Shown here piece by piece: positions 12,405-24,630 of a stretch of DNA of 64,000 nucleotides (position 1 is the first letter of the stretch; the number at the start of each line of letters is the position of its first letter). The notes beneath the pieces are model-generated. The model was not told where the DNA came from. It was given only the letters and a program-made list of their open reading frames with translations, and did not search any database. The stretch is from Nitzschia sp. pyKryTriq1 (taxonomy: Eukaryota; Bacillariophyta; Bacillariophyceae; Bacillariales; Bacillariaceae). Where the stretch lies: assembly GCA_956465555.1 (NCBI GenBank), contig OY101119.1, positions 186,001 to 250,000 of the forward strand. The letters are read 5' to 3'. The position numbers were made by a program, and so were the translations under genes.

Positions 12405-13906
12405 TTATACTTCTGCGGTAATTGGCTCCAGATTGACATTTTCCAGACTTCCAATGGTTCCATCCGTTTGGGCCCAACTGTCGGCATCACTGACATCCGA
12501 AGCCCCATCGTTACTCAACGCTCCTCGACCATACAAGCGCTCCAACGCGCTACTGGCGCGAAACGATCTCTTGTTGTTGTTGGTACTGTTGTTCATACTG
12601 TTGTTGAGATGATGATTCGAAGATGATGCACCATGAACGCCCATGAGTTGATCCTTGAAGGTGGTTCCCAAATCAATTGTAATCTTTTCTTCACTGGAAA
12701 AGGCTCCCTCCAAAGAAGAATCGCTACTTCGAACGCGGCCTTGTCCATCCAGTTCCAAATGACCACCACCACCACTACCGCCACGACCAGTGTCATTAGC
12801 ACCATGACCTTCCTCGTCTTCATCTCCGCCATATAAATCTTGATGCAATTGATCTTCTCCATAATACTCATCGTCATCGGGATGAGTTGGATGGTTCTTG
12901 TCTTGATCCAGGTCTAGTTGTTGCAACTCTCTTCGTCGTCGAAGCCAATCTTGTCTTCGTCTCCACAATACCAATCCAATTCCAATAAAGGCAATTCCAA
13001 AGGCGGCCACCAAAAGACCACCGACAATCGTAACCGTTTGTCGATCACTGGGTGGAGCTTGAGCAGTTTGGGCTTCGGCCACACTGGAAGGAGCATTCCC
13101 CAGATTATCCCGACTCGTATCTCCCGTCAAAGTCGGATCGAGGACGGGGACACCCAAAAAGGCAACATCAAAGGGAGACGTGTCGGTGGTGCTCTCCGAC
13201 TCGACTATTCCTTGCATAAAGTCCAAGACATCCGTCATTTTGGCTTGGAAACCTGTATCGAGGGAGCTCCCCGTGACGACCGCCTTGTACACATAACATT
13301 CATGAGTCGTAGAATCCGCCTTGAGTTGTCGACATGAATCTACGTACGTACGTACGTACGTACGTAGGTAGTAGAAAGAAGGAAGAAACAGCAATGAATG
13401 AAACAAGAAGTAAAGGAGTAAGAAGGAAGGAAGGATTAGAACACGACCTGACGCCAAGTAGTATTGCTCCGATACAGAGATAGTGAATGAATCAGTCATC
13501 CAATCCATATGCTCTTACCAAATAATGTTTCTCGAGTCCAATCCGTGGTTTGACTGAATATTTGAACGAGCCAGGTGGTACCCGTCAAGGAATAGGTGGG
13601 ATCGTCGCATCGTGTTCCATCACTCACTCCATAGTACGAGGCGACATTCGAAACGAGCTGTTCTTGCAAGTACAGTAGCGCCACATCTTCCGAACCAATC
13701 GGAAAGGAAATATCCAAAAAGAACGCCAAGGGAACGTCGGTCACGGTAGCCCGATTGTCTTGTACTACCTTGGCACATTGAAAGCCATAGGCGATGCCGT
13801 TGTCAATCGATCGTACCACGGATGTCGTATCGGTATTGTTGTTGGCGTAAAAGGGAGTACCGGCCACATCAAAGTCGTCGGCCACTTCGAGATGTCTGTT
13901 CATCAT
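12405..13906 (-). CDS. Single-pass membrane protein, paralogue of the preceding gene
   Basis: Exons 13906-13519 and 13339-12405, joined by a phase-1 intron (donor G|GTAAGA), give 440 aa from the available start. The N-terminal luminal region carries Cys residues (FQCAKV, TRCDDP, DSCRQL, HECYVY) placed much as in the gene at 9042-11153. The transmembrane helix TVTIVGGLLVAAFGIAFIGI is followed by a basic LWRRRQDWLRRRR block and an acidic Gly/Asp/Asn-rich cytoplasmic tail. The 3' splice site is preceded by a (TACG)n repeat instead of a pyrimidine tract. The N-terminus is probably incomplete: no signal peptide, and an AACAG acceptor-like site lies a few codons after the first ATG (near 13897), so an upstream exon is likely. 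Function unknown. Confidence 0.7.
13341..13367. repeat. (TACG)n microsatellite at an intron end
   Basis: About six and a half copies of TACG end exactly at the 3' splice site of the membrane-protein gene at 12405-13906. Confidence 0.85.
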
Positions 13907-14783
13907 GATTATTGATTCTGGTGGATGTAGGTTGTTTGTTTGTGATGATGATGATGATGATGATGATGTGTATTATGATCTGATGAAAGGTTTGGTTGGC
14001 CGGAGCAGTTTACAGTATGTTGTTCGAGCTGCGGTACCTGTAATGCCGAGATCGAAGGTCGTTACAATCCGCAAGAAGGGGAATAGCAAGAACAGCTTTG
14101 CTTTGAGTGTCGTCGGTGTACTGACGGTCTGTACCGGTAGTAGTTACTACTGAAAGTCTGTCTCTTGCTTGCAGAGATTGCTGTTGGTGTTTTGCTCTTC
14201 TTGTTCCACAGCAGTCGTTAGAGGTTGTTGTTGGTTGTCCTTCGGTTTTCCTTCTCTTTGTGTGTGTTGACTTTTTGACTTGCGGATTCCGTTGGTCGGT
14301 CCGATCGTGCCTTTTACACGATAGATCGTACCCACGGGTGTGCTGTCCCGCGCGCACAAAACTGCCATCGAGTGGAAATGTCTATGCCCTTTTGGTTAAT
14401 ATATCTACAATAATGTATATTAAAATATGTGAATCATGCACATTGTCCAACCCGAATATTTGATAATGACCCATCGGTTGCGTAATTAGGGCATGTCGTG
14501 CCAACGAAACATTGTTGGAACGAAGCACCGCATCCATCCGACACCATCGCCCATGATGGCCCGCCCGCATACCCCCCCCCACGCAGCACACAAAAGTACT
14601 TCATTACTGTACAACAACAACAACAACACAACCCCTCAAGTGGAACAATAATACTGCATTATCCCTATACTGCTGCACTGACGGTATAATAGAGAGCCTC
14701 ATTCATTCATCCATTCAGAACAAGAATAAGTACTTATTACGTACAGTACCACGTTCGTACGAATACCGTACAGTAGATACTAT
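13907..14783. other. Intergenic between divergent genes
   Basis: Upstream region shared by the leftward membrane-protein gene and the rightward CX9C gene. It holds an ATG repeat (about 13939-13968) and a C-run followed by CAA repeats (about 14573-14629). No supported ORF, although a missing first exon of the leftward gene may be here. Confidence 0.45.
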
Positions 14784-15161
14784 ATGGCATCTTGTAAAGC
14801 GGATACGCTAGCGTATCGTCAATGCTTGAAAGATTCTCGTACCAGCAGCGGAGGCAATACTGGAAAATGCACCTATTTGGCCCAAGCGCTGGAAGCGTGT
14901 CGGGAGAAGTGGCGTCAACAAAACAATGTCCAGCATGAATTTGATGGGACTCGGATCTTGCCCAATGAAAAATGTCGGCCTCTCAACCAATCGGTCCAAC
15001 ATTGTCTCAAATGGAAAAAGGGAGACGAATCTCAGTGTCAGACGGAAATTCAAGGCTTGAAAGAGTGTTTACGTCAAGAAAAGGGCGTCTTGGCCCAACC
15101 GACCGAGGGAGACAAAATTTGGTCCGACTACAAACAACCAACCGCAAAAAAGGGCAAATAA
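14784..15161 (+). CDS. Twin-CHCH protein with four CX9C motifs, probably mitochondrial intermembrane space
   Basis: Single-exon protein of 125 aa. Four CX9C motifs can be read: CKADTLAYRQC, CTYLAQALEAC, CRPLNQSVQHC and CQTEIQGLKEC. They form two coiled-coil-helix-coiled-coil-helix units. Proteins of this kind are imported into the mitochondrial intermembrane space by the Mia40 disulfide relay and serve as respiratory-complex subunits (the double arrangement recalls NDUFA8) or assembly factors. There is no cleavable presequence, as expected for the class. The C-terminus is Lys-rich. The exact orthologue cannot be fixed by eye. Confidence 0.82.
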   Translation: MASCKADTLAYRQCLKDSRTSSGGNTGKCTYLAQALEACREKWRQQNNVQHEFDGTRILPNEKCRPLNQSVQHCLKWKKGDESQCQTEIQGLKECLRQEKGVLAQPTEGDKIWSDYKQPTAKKGK

Positions 15162-15901
15162 AAAAAAAGCAGTTATGGAATGAAACAACAGGAATGAAAT
15201 CCCACAAACACCCACGAGGCGGGTACGGGTAACCTTCTAGCTACTAGAACGTACCCACCACCTACTACCGGTTCATTCATGGCTACGTACGTACTACCTG
15301 GTACAGTACGGGCGGAGGAATTCCACCGCTACTCTCTCTAGTAGTATGAATTCGAATTATTCATTCCGGAAGAAGAACGCCTATGAAGGACCTGAAGGAC
15401 CCGTGGATCAAAACTATGATTCGTGGGTGCCTTGTACCTCGTATCCCTGATGATTGGTTGGACGGGGTACTGGTACTGTATCAAAATCCAGCAATGAATG
15501 ACCAGCATATTACTATCTACTACTACTAGTAGCTAGAGATACCGCCTTTGAAGACCCGCCCGAAACCAAGGATAATGGGAGACGCAATCATTGTGCTTTT
15601 GTTTGTGCTCGTGAATTCGAGTATAATTAATATATATTATTATGCAATCCTCTGCAGCCGGATGATATCAAGGATCTCAAACCCTTGGTCGAAACGGTGC
15701 CGACGCCCAAAAAATAATTATTTACTCCGAGTATGATAATATTATCGAACCCGACATTATTGCCGCTAGCTAGTACCACTAGATAAAGAGGACACTCTAT
15801 TAGCAAGCTCGCAGCCAACAAGGCGATGATTCGACAGCTAGGTACGTGTAAAGTGTAAGAATTCAGTTGTTTCGTTCATGTTACTGTACTTTTTTAAAAA
15901 T
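15162..15901. other. Intergenic, no gene seen
   Basis: Convergent 3' region between the CX9C gene and the GH72 gene. Only short palindromes (TACTAGTA, GTACGTAC) and AT-rich stretches are visible. Confidence 0.5.
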
Positions 15902-17515
15902 TTAAAACATCACGACGTTGTGCACGATAAAAGGCAATAGCACGCCAATCATCGAGAGGGTCGCCAGGCTTGTGCGTTGCAGTCGGGTTGAACTTGATGA
16001 TGCCGGTGTAGGGGCACCATCCTCTGACGGCATTGCTACTGGCATTGTATTGGGGCGAGGAGATGTCGTTGGTGACATGGTCGGAGAACTAGTGGCAATT
16101 TCATAGCACGGCAGATCTGGTTCGTCATCGACTGGCCAGACAAAGTCTGACAGAGGAGGATAACCGGATGGGCATTGTGGGATGATCTCCCCTCCTGCTG
16201 GCACATAGTTGTCGATATTGGGTGCGAATGATGTATCCACACTGTCGAGCTTTGCTTGGAGGACCTCGAATTCCGGGTACGGGTTGTATTGGCACGGAAT
16301 TGTCGTATGGTCACAGTCCACCGGGCTGTAGTATCCTACACCGTACTGCAATTTCATGAATTCATAGTAAGGCCAAGGTTTGAGGGTGCCCTCCGACTGG
16401 TCGATAATTACTTTTTCAGCCGAGTATTCAAAGACTACGCCGCCAGCAAACTGTTCCGTGTACTCTGGTGAGTACAAGGCATCCACTTGGAGCCAATTTC
16501 GTTGTGCTTCAAACTCTCCTATTGAGGCAAAACGTTCACGACAGCCATACTCCGCAATCACCACAGGAACAGGTAGGTTCAAGCTTTCAAAGTCCTGTCG
16601 TAATTGGATCCATCCAGATAGTTGATCGACTGACGTAGCACTTGGATCACAATGCTGGTATGCATTTAGACCGTACCATGCCGTGTTTTCAAGAGTATCA
16701 CTTGGATCGGTTCGACAGTTGAAATACAAGGCTTGTACCTGCCGTTGGTTGTCCCAATTGACCATACCGATGGGAACCTGACGAGGGAGGATTGACAACG
16801 GATTTTCACTGCAGGTAGCCACGTAAGATCGCATGTCTCGAAGGAACTTCTTCTGACAAGCCGCATTGATCTCAGGCTGCTGGTCACGCGCATATAATGT
16901 CACTTCATTTCCAGCAGAGAACAGCAACAAATTCGAATACTTGGAGAACTCGTTAATGATCCATTGACCTCGTTGTTTCAGAGCGGTAGGGTAGCAAGAG
17001 GGCGCTTCATTAGGGCCAATTCCACAGTTTTCGCAATCGGCCAACAAGCCGATAATGACATAGATTCCCGCTTCTTGTAGGGCGCACATAAAGTTATCAT
17101 GATTCCGACTGGGGTCGACGGCGTAGATACGAATAGTGTTTACTCCGAGTCGTCGCAAATACTCGATATCGGCTTCCCAAAGATCTCGGTACTCGTCCGT
17201 AAAAAAGTCCACAGAATTGCTTAGTACTGCTAAATCTCCATCGTTAGGGCGAGGATAGTATGCAATGCCTTTGATTGGAAAATATTCTCCAGTGACCGAA
17301 TGGAAGAATCGTTTTCCTTTTTGGATCACCGGATCGAGCGTCACGGTCGGGCACTGCACATAATATTGTGGTTGCTGTTGTGCATATGCAGTTATAATCA
17401 TCTGGTGTTGCGTCGCGAGGAGGAGGAGGGGTAGAGGAGAGGTCAACAACCTCAAAAGTAGTAAAGCGCTGGCAGCAAACGTCGTCCGACCTTTCATGGT
17501 GTCAATGTTGAGCAA
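15902..17515 (-). CDS. GH72-type beta-1,3-glucanosyltransferase, GPI-anchored
   Basis: Single-exon protein of 537 aa. It has an N-terminal signal peptide (hydrophobic 13-44), a GH72 (Gas/Gel/Phr) catalytic domain at about 52-400, a Ser/Thr/Pro-rich stretch and a C-terminal hydrophobic segment ending VLLPFIVHNVVMF that fits a GPI-attachment signal. The acid/base Glu is E204 in FSAGNEV and the nucleophile is E322 in VVIAEYGCRE. KGIAYYPRP and GVNTIRIYAVDP are family-typical strands, and the Cys pattern is preserved. In fungi these enzymes cut and re-ligate beta-1,3-glucan chains in the wall. In a diatom the substrate may be chrysolaminarin-like or cell-surface beta-glucan, which is inference. 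ATG 17515 is the first in frame; the Met six codons later is also possible. Confidence 0.9.
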   Translation of the reverse strand: MLNIDTMKGRTTFAASALLLLRLLTSPLPLLLLATQHQMIITAYAQQQPQYYVQCPTVTLDPVIQKGKRFFHSVTGEYFPIKGIAYYPRPNDGDLAVLSNSVDFFTDEYRDLWEADIEYLRRLGVNTIRIYAVDPSRNHDNFMCALQEAGIYVIIGLLADCENCGIGPNEAPSCYPTALKQRGQWIINEFSKYSNLLLFSAGNEVTLYARDQQPEINAACQKKFLRDMRSYVATCSENPLSILPRQVPIGMVNWDNQRQVQALYFNCRTDPSDTLENTAWYGLNAYQHCDPSATSVDQLSGWIQLRQDFESLNLPVPVVIAEYGCRERFASIGEFEAQRNWLQVDALYSPEYTEQFAGGVVFEYSAEKVIIDQSEGTLKPWPYYEFMKLQYGVGYYSPVDCDHTTIPCQYNPYPEFEVLQAKLDSVDTSFAPNIDNYVPAGGEIIPQCPSGYPPLSDFVWPVDDEPDLPCYEIATSSPTMSPTTSPRPNTMPVAMPSEDGAPTPASSSSTRLQRTSLATLSMIGVLLPFIVHNVVMF

Positions 17516-18195
17516 GCGACTACAAAAGCGACTACTACTTTGTTAGCAGAAAAATAGCCTGCTTTCACAACTCGATCGCACCTCTTGAAAGTTGTTGTCG
17601 TCCGACGACAAGATCAATTTTATTTTTTATAAACGAAATCGTCTAGTAGTATCGTCCGCCTTTCTACTAGCTATCAGTTAGTTTGTGGTGAGAATGATCG
17701 ATGACGTGCGACCGACCCGCATATGTATGCATTCGGAAGACAGCAAAAGGCATAATTATTGGGAACGCTTTCCTGGATCGTGGATTTGCATTTTTACATG
17801 TGGGTCATTGACTCATCGGACCTTTTGATTGGGAAATAATTGACATGTCGGCCAGATGCAACGTCATTCGTCTGTGCGACCTTCCGTCTGTCCGCTCGCA
17901 CACAAGCGCACGCGCACAACGACGAGCTCGCCGCCGCCGCCGCACACGTCAGTTCTTTTTCGTTTCGACCAGCATCACGCGACATCCATCCAACACGCCG
18001 ATGAATATTCTTCTTCTCTTCCCTTTTTTTCGTTAGCCATTATTATATGCGCTTGTCGTTGTCATCAAAAACTGACCGACCATAATTCATTCCCAATAAC
18101 CTGCTTCATCGATGAACAACAAGCGATCCTAACAGAAGCTCCGCTCCTACTATAGCTATACTACTAGTAGTACTCGTCGAGAAAGAAGAAAAATA
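17516..18195. other. Intergenic between divergent genes, no gene seen
   Basis: Shared 5' region of the GH72 gene (left) and the Rdx-like gene (right). Moderately GC-rich with no supported ORF. Confidence 0.5.
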
Positions 18196-18886
18196 ATGAA
18201 ATCCACAAGAACAAGGAATTGCCGGAATTTCGCCCATTGGCGAGCTGCCCCTCTTGGCGCACCCCAGCATGTTCTGCTGCTGCTTCTATTCCTCCTGTCG
18301 ACGGTTGTGGATTATACGAATGCTTTTGGAGTTGTTGTAGGGCGGGCGACAGCACCACCAGCACTGTCAGCATTCTCCAATAAAGAAGTCTTTCTAGGCA
18401 TGATGACGACCGCCGATGGTGGTGGTGGTGGTGGTGATTCCACCACCACCACCTCGTCCAGCATGACGGAAATCATTGCCGAGGCAGTCGATGGAGACAT
18501 TCTCTACACGGACGCCTTTTTGAAAACTGAAATCGATGCTGTAGTGGATGAAACAGACAAGCTTCTTGTAAGTGCAATGATGATGTCCTCCCACAAAATA
18601 AGAAAAACAAAATCACAATCACCATTACAATCATCACCATCACAACCATTGTCCTCAGGCAACAATAATCTGCTGGAACTACTACTAGACGAGTCGGTCT
18701 ATCCTTGCTCCCCACCGTTGACGTTTTCCAAGTACTTGACCATGCAGGTATTCCTTCTTGAATCGGTTGTTGTTGTTGTTGGTGGTGTTGTTGCCTGCGT
18801 GATGAGGATGTTGTTGTTGCTGTTGTTCGTCCTCGTCATCATCCAATCTTGAATTTGACTGACTCCATTCTTTTTTATATTTGGTT

Positions 18887-18918
<32 letters not shown>

Positions 18919-19450
18919 GTCAATTTTGGGCTTGCTTCGACGACTTTGGTTGCTATATATACGTTTACCGTAGAGCAAACGAGTACCCGTCGCAATTCGT
19001 TATTCCGCAGATGCCGGAATGAAACCTTACTTTTTGACAGTCGCCAAGAGATTGAAAGAGAAACATCCGGATGTTATTCTTGACAAGGTCATTTTGCCCA
19101 AAATCGAAGGAGGAGGAATAGGAGGAGATCATGGAGGGGGAGGTTCTCATCAAGGAGGAGCTAATCGAGGAAACAATCCCATCTTTGAAGTCATGGTCGA
19201 TGGAAAAGTGGTAATACCGACCGTCGGGAAAAAGGATCGAGATGGGATGGGGGGGCATATCATCTTTGTCAGTATGCAAGAGCTGGACTTGGCCATTTCG
19301 CGGGCCCGAAGGCGGCGACGACCCTCGACCGTGTACGGAGAAGAAGAAGCCAATGTCCGACTGGAAATCCTCAAAGCCAAAGCGGCGGCCGTCATGGCGG
19401 GTCCTCCAAAAAGTTCTCAAAAGGTCTCGCATAAACATTCCAAGGACTAA
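18196..19450 (+). CDS. Rdx-family (SelW/SelT-like) protein lacking the CXXC redox motif, plastid or secretory targeted
   Basis: Exons 18196-18747 and 18974-19450 (donor CAG|GTATTC, acceptor CCGTAG, phase 0) give 342 aa. Residues 22-42 form a signal peptide followed by TNAFGVV, which resembles the cleavage motif of diatom bipartite plastid presequences. After an acidic linker, the C-terminal domain reads VAIRYS, AKRLKEKHPDV and FEVMVDGKVVI, the pattern of Rdx proteins (selenoprotein W). The position of the redox Cys-x-x-Cys/Sec is Ser-Ala-Asp-Ala, so thiol chemistry looks lost. The domain carries a Gly/His insertion and a basic tail. A second intron-like stretch (18568-18658) has good splice sites, but its removal would break the frame, so I left it in the CDS; this part is uncertain. 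Confidence 0.65.
18884..18918. repeat. (TTTC)n microsatellite
   Basis: Eight or nine TTTC units inside the intron of the Rdx-like gene. Confidence 0.85.
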
Positions 19451-19745
19451 AAGTAGTAGTAGTACTAGTAGTACTAGTTGTTGAGTAGAACAAGACGTTT
19501 AGTGACTACTACTACTACTTCTTCTTCTACTATCGACGTGGGAAAAGGATTATAAGAAACTACTATGATTTAGTTTGAAGAACATTCTACTACTAGTAAG
19601 GATAGTATAGGCACGCGTCCCTATTACTAGTAGTAGATTATGACCTATTATTATTTGTGGAAACCCAAAAGATTTTACGACGTCCTAGGAGTATACCGTA
19701 CAACAGTACAGTACGGTACAGTACAGTACATTAGACTCGTAGTCT

Positions 19746-20267
19746 CTATACTACTGTATGCTTGACAAGTATCGTCTCCCAGTGTCTTCCTCCATGTCCA
19801 TCGTCGATTTCGTGGTGAGCAGCCCAAAGAACCCGCTGCATCTTTTCTGGAACATCGACGTTACCATCTCGGATCAAGTACTCCAGGAAATTGTCCAAAA
19901 AAGCAGAATCGAAAATATACCAGCGTTCCCACAACCCGCCGTCCACTGGAGAACCTCCTTCTGATAGATTGATCTCCTCTACGGACAGCTGCTCTCTGGC
20001 GCATGGAAGTGCAAACAGGCGACGGAACGCCTCCCACATGTCGTCAGTGGTGCATTTGTCGGGCGACATGCAAGAAGCATATACTGGTCCGAAATTGTCG
20101 GGCTCTCGTCCACTTGCTCCAGGAATCAAATGACTCATGTCATACCATGCCTTGATGGGTCCGGTAGTACGACCATTTCGAATCTTTTGTTTCAAACTTT
20201 CCACTTTGTGCGACGAAGTAAGATCCAATCGCAGCACTTCGGTATGACTTTGCCAGCCGCCTGCCAT
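19746..20267 (-). CDS. Unknown protein, tandem paralogue 1
   Basis: Protein of 173 aa when started at the ATG of MAGGWQSHTEV. The frame is open further upstream, but CTAACTACTAACATCTCAG just before this ATG looks like a branch point plus 3' splice site, so the upstream part is probably a 5' UTR intron. The protein is clearly related to the gene at 21271-22086. Shared blocks are WQSHTEVLRLDLTS, CTTDDMWEAFR, ERWYIF, RVLWAAH and a C-terminal HWET-I-VKHTVV. It appears soluble, with no signal peptide or membrane segment. I do not recognise a family; it may be diatom-specific. Confidence 0.72.
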   Translation of the reverse strand: MAGGWQSHTEVLRLDLTSSHKVESLKQKIRNGRTTGPIKAWYDMSHLIPGASGREPDNFGPVYASCMSPDKCTTDDMWEAFRRLFALPCAREQLSVEEINLSEGGSPVDGGLWERWYIFDSAFLDNFLEYLIRDGNVDVPEKMQRVLWAAHHEIDDGHGGRHWETILVKHTVV

Positions 20268-21270
20268 GACTGCTTCTGAGATGTTAGTAGTTAGCACTTC
20301 TTCTTCTTCTTCCTGCTGTTGCTGTTCCTTTATATTCCTCCTTCTGCCTCCAGAATCAGTACCTCGTAATAAGTCAAGTAGTAGTATTATAGTCGTATAA
20401 TAATCCACAATGAAATTGAAAATTATGATACATGCGCTGATGTGGAGAGGAAGCCGTATTATTGGCGGCATGCTGTTTTTGTCGTGATGGTACAAAGTGA
20501 GAACCCTCTGAGCGAGCTGTTGTTATCTGCCACCAAAATAAAGCAGCGTAGTAATAGTTAGTACAACCTACTTTTGGTAATAAAATGTCACTGTTCGCAT
20601 TCATGAATTTTGAGGATGGGATTGATCGCAATAATGCATGCATGGGCAGTCGAGGATAGAATGTTCTTCGTATGAGAAGAACCGCGACGATCGACCGTCC
20701 GTCGATTTATTTTCGGTCAGCGATCCCCCTCTCTGTTCAGCTCATCATCTAATATCATATCTACTTGGACGTGCGCAAACTCAATACAATTTACGCACTT
20801 GCGGTGTGCGAGGATCGATCCTCAGCCAGCTCCTCCTGCTCCTCTGCTATGGTTCCAATATAGTAGTACGTATTACTATTGAATCATCGTTTTGTTGTTG
20901 CCGTCGTCATCATCACAAAGGAACCGGTGCGCTGTATCTTTCTTTCTTTCTTTCTTTCTAGGTGCGATGGAGGAGGACATTCTCTGGTATAGTAGAGGCT
21001 TGACTAATAATGCGAAACCCTCACCGCAGCGCCATGGTCCACAACAAACGTCATTCTTCTTCATATCTCGTTTTGAAGAAGAAATAATGAGAAGCGCATA
21101 AAGGAGAAAGACGTCAGTCCCGTGAGAGGGGGAGTCGTGGCGCGAAACCATAGACTCAGCGACTCATAACCTAAAAATTGGCGCCACAAGGGGAAAAAAT
21201 CCATCATACCTGTGTAGTAGTAGTTGTCTCTACTACTGTACTACTACTACTACTACTGCTACTACAATAG
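20268..21270. other. Intergenic with a possible 5' UTR exon, no separate gene seen
   Basis: Holds the likely 5' UTR intron of the preceding gene (ending near 20277) and a (TTTC)n tract at about 20937-20960. Nothing else is supported. Confidence 0.45.
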
Positions 21271-22086
21271 CTATACCACTGTATGCTTGACAATTATCGT
21301 TTCCCAGTGCCCTCCATGTTCATCGTCATGTTCATGGGCAGCCCAAAGAACACGTTTCATCCCTTCTGGCACATGATCATCCTCCTCGTCGTAGTAGTAG
21401 AGGAGGACGTGGTCCCCCCCATCATTATTCTCCCGCTGTTGCTGTTGCTGTTGTTGTTGCTGATGTAGCAAGTCCTGTAAGAAATGATGCACCAGAGATG
21501 AATTGAAAATGTACCATCGTTCCCACATTCCCCCTTCTGCTGGATGCTGATGACTATGACTATTCGTACCACCACCACCAGCACCACCTAATACTCCTCC
21601 CTTCTCGGATGATGATGATGATAGATCAATCTCTACCAAAGACAGACTTTCCTTGGCGTTGGGAAGGGAAAACAGCTTGCGGAATGCCTCCCACATGTCG
21701 TCCGTCGTGCAGTTGGGGGGCGATACACAACAAGCGTAAAGAGGCCCAAAGTCGTCGTCGTCGTCGTCGCCGTGCGCCGCATCATCATGATCTCGAGGAG
21801 TTTCTTCTTCTTGACTTCGTCTTCTTGTTGTTGTCTGTATGTGGTGGTTCTTTGCTCGTCCTGGTGCTGCAGCAGGATGGTGATGATGATGATTCGACAA
21901 ATCAATCCTCATATCGTGCCACGCTTCTTGTTGTTGCTGCTGGTGGACGATGGGGCCGATATTACGATTTTTTCCTCGAATCTCGGATTTCAAAGTTTCC
22001 ACTTCATGCCACGAAGTGAGATCCAAACGGAGCACTTCGGTATGACTTTGCCAACAATGATGATGATTTCTTCTTGTTTGTTGCAT
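21271..22086 (-). CDS. Unknown protein, tandem paralogue 2, enlarged by low-complexity insertions
   Basis: Single-exon protein of 271 aa, a paralogue of 19746-20267 on the same strand. The conserved blocks WQSHTEVLRLDLTS, CTTDDMWEAFRKLF, ERWYIFNSS, RVLWAAHEHD and HWETIIVKHTVV appear in the same order. The extra 100 or so residues are His, Gln, Asp, Ser and Gly runs inserted between the blocks (for example at 21431-21466 and 21750-21770), where triplet repeats sit in the DNA. The identical C-terminal VKHTVV suggests a constraint on the tail. Function unknown. Confidence 0.72.
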   Translation of the reverse strand: MQQTRRNHHHCWQSHTEVLRLDLTSWHEVETLKSEIRGKNRNIGPIVHQQQQQEAWHDMRIDLSNHHHHHPAAAPGRAKNHHIQTTTRRRSQEEETPRDHDDAAHGDDDDDDFGPLYACCVSPPNCTTDDMWEAFRKLFSLPNAKESLSLVEIDLSSSSSEKGGVLGGAGGGGTNSHSHQHPAEGGMWERWYIFNSSLVHHFLQDLLHQQQQQQQQQRENNDGGDHVLLYYYDEEDDHVPEGMKRVLWAAHEHDDEHGGHWETIIVKHTVV

Positions 22087-24142
<2,056 letters not shown>

Positions 24143-24630
24143 CTCAAGTTGTCATTGCTGTTGATGCTGTTGTTGTTGTTGATGATGATGACGATGATGA
24201 TACTGATGATGATGATGATGATGATGATGGGCAGTACCAGAAAACAAGGGAAGAGAATGATTCCATGAATCATTCATGCATACGAGCTATCACTAAACTA
24301 CTTTACATTCCACCGACGAATAAAAGAAATAATCACGAATACATACATAATCAATTGCTACTACTAGTAGCTAGCTAGCTAGCTAGCTAGAGAGTACAGA
24401 GGACAGTCTTTCTTGCCACTCTGTCAACAAGTTCTTCTTTGTCTTCCTGCCAGGATGATAGTCCGGCACCACCATAATGTTGACATACAAGAGAGGTTTG
24501 CTTTGGAAGATTCTTCGAACCCAATAAACTCCCTACCTCTAGAGTAATTGTATACTACAATTTTCTTGGCTCTAACTCTCTACCTAGAGTGAATATATAC
24601 TACAATTGTATCGCTCTTCTTCAGGCCCTA
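24143..24630. other. Convergent intergenic region, repeats only
   Basis: GTT/GAT trinucleotide repeats (about 24167-24230), a CTAG repeat (about 24369-24391) and two similar blocks (about 24533-24565 and 24574-24607) that each contain CTCTACC-type and ATACTACAATT sequence. No gene seen. Confidence 0.5.
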
